Shown: positions 1 to 12,000 of the stretch, in pieces
Layout: each line of letters starts with the position of its first letter
Position numbering within the stretch: the stretch's first letter is position 1
Source: Monarcha castaneiventris obscurior
Taxonomy: Eukaryota; Chordata; Aves; Passeriformes; Monarchidae
DNA length: 64,000 nucleotides
Reading direction: 5' to 3'
NCBI GenBank assembly: GCA_026261815.1
Contig: JAMPIT010000481.1
Coordinates: 186,001-250,000, forward strand
The notes under the pieces: generated by a model
Told to the model about the DNA's origin: nothing
Seen by the model: only the letters and a program-made list of their open reading frames with translations
Databases searched by the model: none
Position numbers and translations under genes: made by a program

Positions 1-3000
1 TTTAATGGAAAACACCTTTTCTGGTGAACGAGTTGGTGTTTTGTTTTTTTTTTAAAGCATTGGAGGCAAGTGAGGAATTGCAAAGCTGTTTAGCTTTGAC
101 AGGATGCAGGGGTAGTCAGGGTTGGGACTTGTCTCTGGAAATGTTTACAGAGTAATTTTGAATGGGGAAGGGGGTAGAGAAGAGCTGCAGAGCAGTGAGT
201 TTGTGAAAGCTGAAAGCAGAATCTGGGTTTTGCTGTTGTGTGAGATAACTTAGATTGTCTGAGCTGAACAGAGCGAGGTGCAGAGCACAAGGCTGAGCAG
301 TAAATCAGCCAAACAGAGTTTTGTGGAGAGTCTGCAGAACCTGAAAGCAGCCTAGAGAGCCAATTTGGTGCAGTTCTTAGGTGTTCCTGTGTGCGTGCCC
401 CTGCTGTGGCTGGAATACAGCTCGTGCACAAGTGTTCCACAGTGGAATGAAGTTGCTCAGCTTGGCAGGTGATTTTATTCCTGCAACAATGAAGTAGAAA
501 TTTTAACAGGCTCACATGGAAAGACTTGTCACTCTGCAGTTCTGTGGATGTGAGCTGTAATTTTTATTCCCAAGTCTTTCTGTCATGGTGATGGAAGGAG
601 ATGCCATGGATTCACAGGATCACAGAATGGTTTGGGTTGGAAGGGACCTTAAAGACCATCTCGTTCCAGCTCCCTGCCATGGACAGAGGCACCTTCCACT
701 AGGCCAGGTTGCTCCCAGCCCTATCCAGCCTGGCCTTGAGCAGTTCCAGGAATGGGGAGTCCACAATATCTGTGGACAATAAAATACTGTCTTTAGAAGA
801 GGTTTACTTGGTTCAGCCTGTTTGGAAAATCTACCTAAACTGGTAAAGGCTGGAAAGAAACCCTGGAGTTTGTGTTGATGTAAAATAGTCTCAAAGCTGG
901 GGGCATGAAAGGCTCTCTCTCAGTAGGTGATGAAGCTGTGTTAAGGCATTGCCCCATCAGAAGCACTTAAGTTGGTATCACTTTGATATCTTGGTTTTTT
1001 TAATGTGTGCTGTCTCCTCATTTTCTGAGGAGGAATGAGTGAAGACTGTATTGCCAAATGGTCCTGAGTTGCACAACTTGCTTCATGAAAAATAGTTTCA
1101 AAGTTCTGTGTGGCTTTGAAAATAAAGGAATAATTTGTATGTCTAAGCCTGAAGTGGAGAACTTTTCCTTGCTTAACAGGATTTTTGTGTCTCTTTGGGA
1201 ATATTATCTGATAATCCTGTTTCATGTGGCTGCTGGCACATAGCACAGTCGTAGGCTGGGTTTTGCCTCTGGTTTCCTGTCTCCACTTCTGGTCTCAGTG
1301 GTACCCCAAGTTGTCTTTCTCCCTTGCTTTTGATTTCCTTATTTGCAGTGGGGCAGTTCTGTGGCCACTGAGCTGATGGTTTCCTGTAAAGGTGCCCGTC
1401 CCCATCCTGTGATTCGGGCTACTCCCATGAATTTCTTCCTACAAATACAAGTCCTCAATGTGGTGGTAAATAGAGGCTTAATAGAATCTGTGTGTAATTA
1501 TTCTCAGTGCTTCCCTAGAGGCTGTGGCCTCTTATCTGCTGGAAAATTCTGCTTAATAGGTGTCATGCCAGGTATGTGCCTTTCTGGATTGTGGCACAAT
1601 TTCCACACCCCTCCATAGTGCAGGGTGCCTCCTGCTTTTGGCTATCAGGTCATCCTTCAGTTTAGTCACAACACTTTAAAGAAGTTCCTTTAAAAATGAC
1701 ATTAAACTTCAGGTTCCTGTTAGTAGGCCTTGCAGAGATTCTGTTAAAGCTGACCAGTTGAGGGAGGATTATCTTTCATTTATCCCTTGTTTCATTTTTA
1801 TCCCCATCCCAGCCCCAGTTGTAAAAGGTATTTTATCAGATTTTTCACCAGATTTGCCTTTTTTATTACATTTCCTAGATTTTTGTAGCTTTCTATAAGA
1901 TGCATAAATACTGCTATTTTTTCCTGGGTGAGGTTGAATAAATAAATATATATATACAGGAAGTTTATGTTCTAGGTTGTCAAATTGTCCCCTTGTCCAA
2001 AAAGACCATGGATCTAAACAGATAGTAGAAATTTTATGTATAATATAACTGTGAAATAGTATTGCTTATAGCCTGTAAATAAAGGGGAATTGTAAATACA
2101 TTTTCCCTGTGCACAAGCACTTGCTCTGTAGTTTTGTAGGCATTTCTAACAGAGGGATTGAGACAGAGCTGGGTTTGTATGGATCTGTCCAGGAATTGTA
2201 CCTGCTTTGTTTCCTTTTGTGTTCTAAGTAGTTGTCACTTTTTTTTACTTTGGTATGTGACTCCTTTTAGGTTTTGATCCTGCAGTAAATTTGCAAAAAG
2301 AACTGGACTTCAAGCTGCTTTAGTCATGAGTGTGTAAGCTGAAAAATCTCTGTATAGAAACTAGAGTTAAATTGGCCCGAGGCATGCAGAAGTGTTATGC
2401 AACTTAAACTTTATTAATAAGTGTTTCTGTATCAATAAATTCAGTAAAGACTTTTTAGCCTTCTTAACATGGCTTTGCATCATGTTGTGATTAGAATACT
2501 TCGTAGGTGAGTGCTTATTTCCCTAACAGAAAAAATGCTTAATAATGTGGTGCAGGTGCATGGTTTTAGATGAACTCCTCAGAATGTGATCTCTCAAACC
2601 TCATGAATTCCAAACCTTGAAGTCATGCCTTTGTGCAGGATGATTTTTGGGATCAGCACGCACAGAGCTGATCCAGATTTCATGTGTCAGAGTGGTTGAA
2701 GAGTGAACTCACTTCCCTGGCTGTTTGACTGTAAACATCAGATATCAAAAGGTGATTTACTGTACTTCAAGGAGGTACCTATACTAAACATGTCAGGAGT
2801 TTGTTCTGTGCATTCGGAGCTGCAGCTCCCCTCTTCTCCCCCGGGCTCTGTCTGAGTGTTTAATTAATGTGGATTTTTAAGAGTTGGTGTTCAAGGCTTT
2901 CATTTCTCCAATGTTGAGAACAATATTTTGGTTTCAGCTGTGGTAGGAATCTGATCATAATAGCAAATACAGCTGCTGCTAATTAAATGAATCTGTTAAC

Positions 3001-5798
3001 CTTTATTCCATAGGATAATTGCCTGTGTGTTCCTTCCTGTCATCTGTGTGTATGATAAATGTCCTTTACCCAGCTATAACAGGAGATTAGTCCAACGTTA
3101 ATGTTTTCCTTCGCGTGATGCGTGCTGAAAGAAAATCCTTTTCTGCTTTGGAAAGCCACGGATGTGTCATACCAATGGTATTGAGGAAATTAAATTTGTC
3201 AGATGATGTTTATGTTCACTTCATTGTAAAACATAACAACATCGCAGTTCCCTGGGGTGTAGAGAGGGGGCAGGTCCCCTGAGGGAAATCTTTCTACTGT
3301 AGAAAAAGGGACAGAAGGGAGAGTTAAAAAATAAAAAAAACCAAAGGGTGAAGGGGAGAAAAACCCCATCTGAGGGACCCCCCCGACTTTCTTGCTTTCT
3401 ACAGGTGTGAAAAGCCTGTGTAGCAGACGCTGGAAATGCGGGAGCATGGGACGCAAGTGTTGACATCATTCCTGGTGTTCAGGAGAGAAGTTTTGGTTCT
3501 TGCTCAGAGTTGCACACTCCTTTTTAAAGAATTTGTCATGTTGATGGAAAAGAAGACAAATTAATGTGAGAGTAAGGGGCCTGGGGTTGCTGGTTTTCCA
3601 TAACTCCCACCAACATCCCGTTTGCCATGAGGGGAGATGGGCAAGGCAGGAGAGGTGTGGTGAAGGTCAGGTGAGGATCTGCCTCTCAGTACATGTGAGG
3701 GTTGCAGAACTTGTCTTCTTGCACTGAAATAACTCCCTGTGCTCCATTAAATCTGCTGACTTGGCTCAAGATCCCATTCCTACAAAGTAGTGGGCAAATA
3801 CCCCTCAGTCCTTCCCGAAGCTGCCCCTCCACAGCACAGCCGGGCTCTGAAATGCGATTTCACAGACAGGACTCATTCCACAGAAATGGGATGGAGCCCT
3901 GACCCAGCTCTCCTCTTTGCAATACAAATAAACCTGGAAGGGATTTTTGTTGTTGTTGTTGCGGAGGGTTGGTTTAGAGCTCAGAGTTTATGTACCACAG
4001 AGGCAGAAAGCAAAAGCCTCGTATTTGCAGAGTGGCCAGATGTGCCAGGGGAAATGATGGCTCCAAAATACTGACGTATGGTTTGGAGAGAGCGTTTTTG
4101 TTTGTTTTCCCAGCTCTGCAGAACAGCTCCTACCAGCTGTGCTACCCTGTCCTAGCAGAGTTCAGTGTGCTTTGGAAGGAGATGATGTGGGGAGCAATCA
4201 GGCTGGGAGAACAGAGAACTTGAGTCAGGAAGATTTTCACGTAACGTGCATTGCCTGATGTGCATGGAGGACGTGCTTCTAATGCACTTAAAGCCTTAAA
4301 GTGGAGTTAAAAGCTGTCATGTTTAACCCAGAGCAGTCTGATCTCAGCTGCCAGTTGTTGTATGAAGGCTGAAGATGAAAATTTGGCTTTTTACAAGCCG
4401 TTTTTCTGAGCAGGGTTGGCCTCGGTTGGGTTGGGTGGCCGCTAGAGGACACTCTGCCCAAAACCATGAGTTCAGTGAACTTGCTTGGATTTCCAAGTGA
4501 CGGCAGGGCAAACAAACAGCAGATTGCCTGAGGACTAGTGCAGAAAGCCTGCAGTGTAACTCTCTTTCATAGCTGGAAAAAAAGAATACATCTTTTACCT
4601 CCTATGGCATAAAATTTTAGGTGAAACCCCAAACCCAATGCTCTCCCCAAATGCTCAAGTGACAGAGAATCTGAACCGGGAAGGTTTAAATGTCACTCTT
4701 GTTAAGTACTGCTTTGTCTCATCAATTATTTTGTAGTGTACAGTACAAAGCACACGTGCAGGTTGATGGGAAACCATCATTTGATCTTCCAGGTTAGGTG
4801 GGATGGTGCCGTGTTTGAAATTCCTCGAGTACCTTTATATCCTAATGTGTTTTAATGCCTCCCTGGTGCTCAACCCGCACATTTAGGATCTCGTAATAAC
4901 TTGAAACCTAAAGATAAGCTGGTTTCACTGTAGCTTCTCTATAAAGGTGATTAATTCAACTGGAAACAAATCTTTCCTTTTGCATCTCAATTTTATCATC
5001 CAGTGGGGAGAAACAAATGGAGGACTGCATTTCCTACTGTTCAAACTCAGTTGATTTTGTTGTTTGTTTCCCTCTTCATCCTTCAGTTGCCTTGAACTTC
5101 TCAAAAATCCTGACATTTTTCCAAATGACATCCTTGTAGAAAGAAATTATACTTGGTCAAAGGCCTTTGAAATGAATCAGCTTTCACTCTGCCTAAGAAA
5201 CTTTACAGATTCCAGGGTGGGGTTTTGTCTTTATTTGCAGGTTTTTTATCTTTGTTAGTGATCTCCCTTTTAAAATCCCTTATCTGTAACATCCCACGCC
5301 CACATCAATGGCTGGAGGCCTATTTTTGCTCGATGTTGTAATTACATGTGATAAGAGACAGCCTCTATCCTGAAAGTCTTACAGCACAATACATTTGACA
5401 GGCTGCTAGATAAGACTCTCTCTTTATTCTGCAGAGCGTGCTAGGGCAAAAAAATGGACATAAAAACCTTGGCCCTGAATCTTTTGCATCCCAGCTCAGC
5501 CCTGGAAGCACGGGGTCATTTTTTGGTTGCTGTCCATGGAGGTGCATTGTGCTCTCAGACAGATGCCCGAGGAGAAGGTGAGGAGTTAACTTGCTGCTCA
5601 AAAGGAGCAACAAGGCGAAAATAGATCAAAATGAAGAGTTTGTATTTCAGCGCCACAATTAGAGAGGGGTGGGGGCAGCGTGATCTCCAGTGATGTGCAG
5701 AATGGCAGAGAGGGTGGGCGGTTGGACTGTCAAACTGCCTTAATTTAATTGCAAACACATGCTGATGAGTCCCCTCCTCCTGGACCTCAGGGCTGGGA
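1..5798. other. Region left of the peroxidasin gene, no exon recognised
   Basis: AT-rich sequence with one CR1 fragment (612-780). Between about 1.9 and 2.5 kb there are AATAAA signals at 1931-1940, 2078 and 2434, in a setting that looks like a vertebrate 3' UTR read on the + strand. No coding exon was found, so the gene it would belong to is off the left edge. Confidence 0.4.
612..780 (-). mobile_element. CR1 LINE 3' fragment
   Basis: Matches the complement of the avian CR1 3' UTR: TCACAGAATGGTTTGGGTTG, AAGGGACCTTAAAGACCATC, then CACCTTCCACTAGGCCAGG and GGCCTTGAGCAGTTCCAGG. It is 5'-truncated as usual for CR1. Confidence 0.92.
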
Positions 5799-5858
5799 AA
5801 CTTTTTTTGTCAGCTCCCTGCAGCTCAGAATTGAGGCAAATGCGCTCCAGCAAACACC
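5799..5858 (+). promoter_or_regulatory. Probable 5' UTR with a candidate upstream splice acceptor
   Basis: A pyrimidine tract ending in TTTTTTTGTCAG (5802-5813) lies 45 bases before the peroxidasin ATG and fits a 3' splice site. The 5' UTR may therefore be split, with the true promoter further left or outside the window. No CpG-rich stretch or clear TATA box surrounds the ATG. This is an inference from motif shape only. Confidence 0.35.
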
Positions 5859-6022
5859 ATGCTGATCAAACCTTCAGCTCTTGGAGGCTTTTTGTATTTT
5901 CTCCTCCTGCCTGGTTTCTCCTGCTCCTGCCCCAGCCGCTGCCTGTGCTTCAGGACTACAGTGAGATGCATGCATCTGATGTTGGAAACCATCCCCGAGA
6001 TCCCGCCCCAGACAAACATTCT
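5859..6022 (+). CDS. PXDNL: Peroxidasin exon 1: start codon, signal peptide, LRRNT cap
   Basis: Residues 1-54 plus a split codon. The first ATG after an in-frame TGA (5832-5834) has A at -3. It opens a hydrophobic signal peptide (core [12 protein letters not shown]), followed by the cysteine-rich cap [17 protein letters not shown], which is nearly identical to peroxidasins. The donor GTGAGT is at 6023. The reading frame is too short for a length-filtered ORF search. A different, longer frame overlaps it and is not coding. Confidence 0.93.
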
Positions 6023-9000
6023 GTGAGTAACCACTGCATTTTCCTGCCTTTCTTACCTGCTTGGTCTGCAGAAAAAAGGAAAAAAAAAAAAAAAAAGCCA
6101 AGGCCAAAGGCATAATTTTATCCTCCTTTTTTTCCCCGCAGAATTATCTGCCTCAAAAACCTGTGCTTTTAAAACATGAAACAGAAACTGCTTCTTTTGG
6201 CATCAGTTAATTGCTAATGGGACAATCAAGGGAATTGAAAAATTTAATGGGACTAATTCCAGGGCAAGCACTGGAAGACAGTTTTGGGGAATCAAAGGTC
6301 AAAAATATTAAACTGAGCTTATGGAAAGGAGCGCAGTTTGCATTTTAGAAGGTTTTGTATATGGGTGTAGGGGAGAGGGGAAAAAGAGCAGCTCAGGCTT
6401 TTGTGTCCAGTGACACAAACACTTTCCTTATATATACAACACCATTTCAGTACTGAATTTTTAAGTACTGGTTTTCCACTTTCTATTTGAACTGTTCAAA
6501 CCAAAGTTAGGGCTTATTTGGAAAGTAGCAACTGTGGTAACTCAATTCCTTGAGAAATAAGAAGGTGAGGGAGCTGCTGGCTGGGTCCATTCAAACGGGA
6601 AAGGTGGAGGAAAAGGACATGTAATGCTTGGAGACTTCTAAAGAGCTCTTACTGAGAGGTGCAGAAGAGCACTTCTCTGTGATTCTAAGGTCATCCTGAA
6701 TTTAAAGGTGGCTTTAAGATGCAGTAGCACGTGACAAAATCCTTCTCTTCGTGCTACTCTTATCTGATCCCTTGGCTTGGAAGACCTTTTTTTTTGTTAA
6801 GTAGTTGGAAAGACTTGTCAAAAATGAATCTTCATTCTCATCCTCCTTAAACTTCGCAAAACTTTTCCAACATGAGTTTGAGCAGCTTTTCCCTGTGCTT
6901 GTAACCAACTCAGTTTTATCTCAGCTAGCACATCCATTCCAGCATTTCTCCCATAAACATCTCACTGATACTCCGAACGCACTTTCTCTGCTGGCAGCGT
7001 GAGGAACATGCTATGGGCAGGATGCTGGCATTGCACTGCTGCCACCCAGCTCTGCTTTGGTGGGTGGAGGCCACAGAGATTCTTGCATTAGTGGCCCACA
7101 GGATAAGATCTACGCTTGCTACAGCTGCCAAAGCTTTCTCGCCCCCTGGGCTGGTGCTGGAGTGGTTATTTTCAGCATGACCCTGCTCAGAACTTGCTCA
7201 CCGGGCAGTGGTTATGTGCTCTTACAGTAACTTGCAGCGTCTGACTCTTCACACTCTCACCAGCCCTTTTCTCCCCCTTATTCCCCTTCATCTTGAAATA
7301 TTAAAATATTTAAAATACCCTGACACTGATTTTAGCAAAGTAACTTGTTCTTCCTTGTTTAAACCTAGATTTTATTGAGGGGAAGGTTTTTTCCATTGGC
7401 TGAACTGAGGTATTTCTGAGATCATTGAAGCTTAATTCCTGTTCTCTGTTTGAAATGACACAACGTTTGCTGTCACAGTGGAGCCTGATTGTGTTTCTGC
7501 TAGAGATCCTGTGAGTGCAGAGGGAGGGAAGTTTACTGTGTCACCAACTCTTTCCCACTTCTGGAATGATGTGGTTCCAAGCTCCCTCTGGCAGCAGCAC
7601 ACTTCATTCTCTGCGCCACCTTGAATGGGAAACTGGGTTTTAAAACATTAAAGAAATAGTATAGGTGTGAGATATAAAAATTGCAGTGTTGCAAAGGAAG
7701 ATGTCTCTTCATAGACCAGTATTTTTCAAGGTGATTTATGCATTTTATTCTCTTTTACCAATGTCTGCATAATTATAAGCAAATAACACATTGGTGGTCA
7801 GAGATACAGACATAAGGACAGATGAGCCTGGTGAGTGCTCTCTGTTGGCAGATCATGGGCCTTTGTGTGGCAAGGAAAAATCCTGACTTCCTGGCTATCT
7901 TGAAGATCTAATGTATGCAAATGCATTTCCCAGCCAGCATCCCATTGTATCTGTTATAAATAGCATTTGAACAATTAAACTTTTTTTGAATTGTGGAAGA
8001 TCAAGGAATGCTTCTTAACCAAGCCCTGACTCCTCCAGCTTTTTGGTATGTTAGTGTTTCTCCTGGGAGAACCCTTGTGTCAGACCGAACATTTGGAATT
8101 ATAGCAAGAATAGTCTTGATCACGGAGTTATTCTGAGCAGAAAATGTGGGATTGGGATATTTTCCACAGTTAATCTTTGGTGTGAACAGGACAGAGTCTG
8201 TGACTGCTGCTCCAAACACCGATCCCAGGCTCCAGCTCGGTTCCCTTGAAGAGCAGCTGCAGTTTCCAGATGGAGTTCACTTTGAAGTTGGGAGTTTGGG
8301 ACTTTCTGACCTCCATGACTCCGTGTCACCCTCTTTTAGAATCCTGGAAGAGTGGGGAAGTCTCCTGGCTGGCACAGGCTGTGCTTCACCATTGGCAGAT
8401 GGCCCCTGGGGCTGCAGCCAGCTGGCGGCACTTGGAGCCGCCCATCGCCTTCTCCGAGCGATGCTGGGATTGGCATGGAACCAGCTCCAGGATTGATGAG
8501 CTGTTACTGGCTCCTCTTGGGTCACCATTTCCCTCCTCCCTTCCCAATCCCAGCTGGGTACAGTTGAGGATCTGGCCCAAAGTCTGGTTTTAGCAATAGA
8601 CTATTTATGTTTGGTAATGGAGTCTGCCTGCTTTATCCCGAGCAGAGAATAGGATGGCAGGAACGGCTACACGTGTACAGATAAGCCATGAAAACTCATT
8701 GTGTAGAACTGCAGACGGATTTTGGCTGTTGTCTGTTCAATTGGAACACGATTATCCAGATGTGAACTGCTGGTTACCGCTGGGATTCAGGCAGTTCTTT
8801 CAGCCAGCAGCCCAAGGAAGGGAACAGCTGTGGAACATACACTCCGAAAATTTCAATAGGTCTTTAACCTTCGCAGCCATTTGTTCTGCAGTGTGACATT
8901 TAAAACAATAAACTTCCAAACGTGTGGGCATGAGGAGACGAAATCCATGGAAAGAAGTTCCCCTCTGGCTGGCAGCTAATGGATTGCAATCCAATTATCC

Positions 9001-12000
9001 ATGGGTTATTCTTCTTTCTGCATTATGCAGGGCACATAATGAACGAGTACTGCTGGAGAAACATAGCTGAGGGCACAGGGCAGGATCCGGGATCTGAACG
9101 CATCGCTGGCATGAACTGAAGGTGACCCAGTTGTTCACAGACCTGGTTGCTAATTGGGCAGTGTAAGCATGGCCAGCTTGACAAGTTTTGTTTCCCTTCA
9201 TCGTTGTGCTGCTTCTGGTGCCTCCTCAGTTCCTCTCCTCCTCCCGCAGGAGGAAGGCTGGAGCAGGACAGGGTGTAGCTCTCTTAGTCTATTAATGAGC
9301 ACAGTTTTGAGAAGGAATTTTATACATTTTTTGGGGAAAGGTTTACTGAGCAAATGAGTTCTTGGAACTGCTGCTCGGTCTGTGGTCTCTGTCGTGTGTT
9401 TGAAGGGGTTACTCATTTCCTCTGTGTATGATAGTCTTACATGCAGCCATTAAATGCACACCCACACATTGTGCATGTGCCAGGTAGAATGTGTAGTATT
9501 TAATCCATATTGAACCTTCTAGAGGTGACCAAGAACTTTTATGTTCTATTTTTAGGAATCCCTTCATCAGAAGGAAAATAGGGAGGGAAGGTATTTCAAA
9601 CATACTTTCCTTCTAGAAACATTCCAGCATCTTGTCATGGAAGCATCTTAACTCTTGTGATTGTAGCTACCTTAAGTGTTTAAAATCCTGCTTTCACTGA
9701 GCTTCCCAGTGCTTCAGCAGCTGGTTCCCACTTGAGTATTTGTATTTTTGTTGCCCTCACCACATCCATCTCCCTGTAGGGATACCAGGACTTTTTCCTG
9801 TGCTCTTTAAGGAGAAGTCAGTATTTTTTGGTGAAAGAATGAGTGTGTATCCTGGATAAAAACTTTAATGATCTTGCTCTTAAAAAAGTGAAAGACTAAC
9901 ACTTAAGCTACACAAGACCCAATATTAAAGTGTTTATTTTACTTCCTCTGAACTGGGGTCAGAACACACTTCAGGAGGAGGGAAAATTTGTCTTCCTTTG
10001 ATGTAGGCAGTACCTTGGGTAGTTGGTGCAAAGGAATTATGCATTAGGTTAAGAGAGCCCTTGCAGCCATGAATGCCCAGGAATAGACTCAGCTGGTTTG
10101 GGTGGGATCAGACCTTAATCTTCATCCCACTTCTAATGCATTTTAGCTCAGATTATCTAACGTTGCTGAATTCCACATCTTTTTATGTAATCTTCCTATT
10201 CGAATATGTGTTCAGGACCAAACCAAACTGTTTTGGAGGTGTTCCTTGTTCCTACTCTTCCTGGAAAGACCTAAAGGGATGCCCGGTGGCATTTGAAATG
10301 ATTCCACCAGGAATGAGGCACCAGCAGATCCCTCCTGCCCTGGCACTGCCTTTCAGGCATAGCATTCCCACCAGTTTGCATGCACAGAAAAAGTGGGATC
10401 AAACCAGTTTGGTTTACTGGCTGCTGGATTATGGTCAAATTCCTGCCCCAGCTGACGCAGAGGGAGCCCTTTTGAAAACCTGACTTCTGTTTGTGGGAGC
10501 TGAATCTTAAAAAGCTGGGTTCAGGAATGCCTGTGGTAATTTCTTAATTGAAATCTAGTGTTCCTAGAACTTCAAAATAAGTGGCATGGCAATGCACCAG
10601 GGGACCACAGCCTGTTCTGCAGTGAGGCTCCCTGCAGCTGCTTGTTCTCCACCATTTCAACCATGATCCCATCATTTCATTTCCTTGTATCTCCATGTTC
10701 AACACATTTTCCTTCCTCTTCGCTCTTTGAACGGTCAGATCTTGATGTCTTAAGCTGGTAAACCTCAAAATAACCAGGACTTGGAAGATCCCCAGCCCTG
10801 AGCCCTCCCCATGGCCTCCTCATCTGCCTCACAGGGCTGGCAGGGCTCAGCTGCCCATGTAGGGGTTCTGGGATGAAGGCTGTCATTTATTAAAGCCATT
10901 TGGGGACACATGTGGGACAGGGACATTCCTGACTTGGGGAGCCGATGACAGTGAGTCTGGAAGACTTCATTTCCATCTCAGCAAGGCAGCTTTCCCTTCC
11001 TGCCAGGACTGGAGTGGTTTGGCAGGACTGGGGAACCTGCAGAGCTGAGTGATGTTGTGCAGATAAGTGTGAGGAACAGCTTCTTTCTGATAAATGTCCT
11101 GGCTCTTCTTGTATGTGGGGAAACTTGACTTACAGGATATTTTTAGGATGTGTTTAGGATGTCTTTCATGCCATCCTTTCTTCAGGAAACACTGGGAGGG
11201 ACTTCAACATCTTCTCTCTGTAAAAACACCTTTACTCTGGTGTCATTGTTGGTGATGATTGTGTGGCTGCCACTTTCCAACCAGTTCTGGGCAGAACTGT
11301 CAGCATCACTGCTGTGCACAGTGCTGGGAGCACAAAGGATTCTTCGACAAACCCAGTAATTTCCATGGAGCTGCAGTAAAACGCCTCTTGTAGCTAATTA
11401 TCTGCTTAGTTAACATAGTAATACATGAGTCTGTGAAAGACTAAATAGATTAAACAGAAGTGGAAGTTTCTTGTAAAAGCCATTGATTGCTTTATATGCT
11501 AATACTGATAATTATTTAACACAAGGCTTGCAGGGATGATTGTTCTGATAGCAGCTGAGAGGCTCAGACAGATTGAGTGTCATTCTGTAAAGACCCATTT
11601 CCCCATCCAGTTGCAAATCCTGGCATTCTTTGTAGCCTCTGTTAATGGTTCCCAAATTCAGAAAAGGTGACTTGTTTCACAGCAGATCCTGGATTGTCCA
11701 CGTATTCCGGGTCACTTTCCTGTCCAAGCTTGGGCACGAGGGTTTGGTGAGATTTTCAGCTGAGCCAGCCAAACTGGTGTTGTCCAGAGGGATCCATGTT
11801 GAGGATGCTGCTGTCCCAGGCCTCCACTCCGTGTGAAGGTAGAAGAGGATCCAGAATCCTTTAGCAGCCTCTGTTCCTTGTGGGAAGCTCATTTGTAATC
11901 CCAGACTGCCGGTCTTGAAATCATGGGGGAGAGCTAAACCATGAGGGATTATTTTTTCCCCCCATTTTTCAAATTCCCAGGTGGAAAGAAGCGAGCAGGA

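Noticed and set aside
5759..6115. 118-codon + frame overlapping peroxidasin exon 1
   Set aside because: It is in a different phase from the conserved LRRNT sequence and ends in a poly-Lys run from an intronic A tract.
8146..8593. Overlapping frames of about 115 codons in intron 1
   Set aside because: No known domain, no good splice context and several competing frames. The stretch is somewhat GC-rich, which favours chance frames.
10073..10140. Possible very old CR1 copy (GGTTTGGGTGGGATCAGACC)
   Set aside because: Only a short stretch resembles CR1, and the diagnostic flanking segments are missing.
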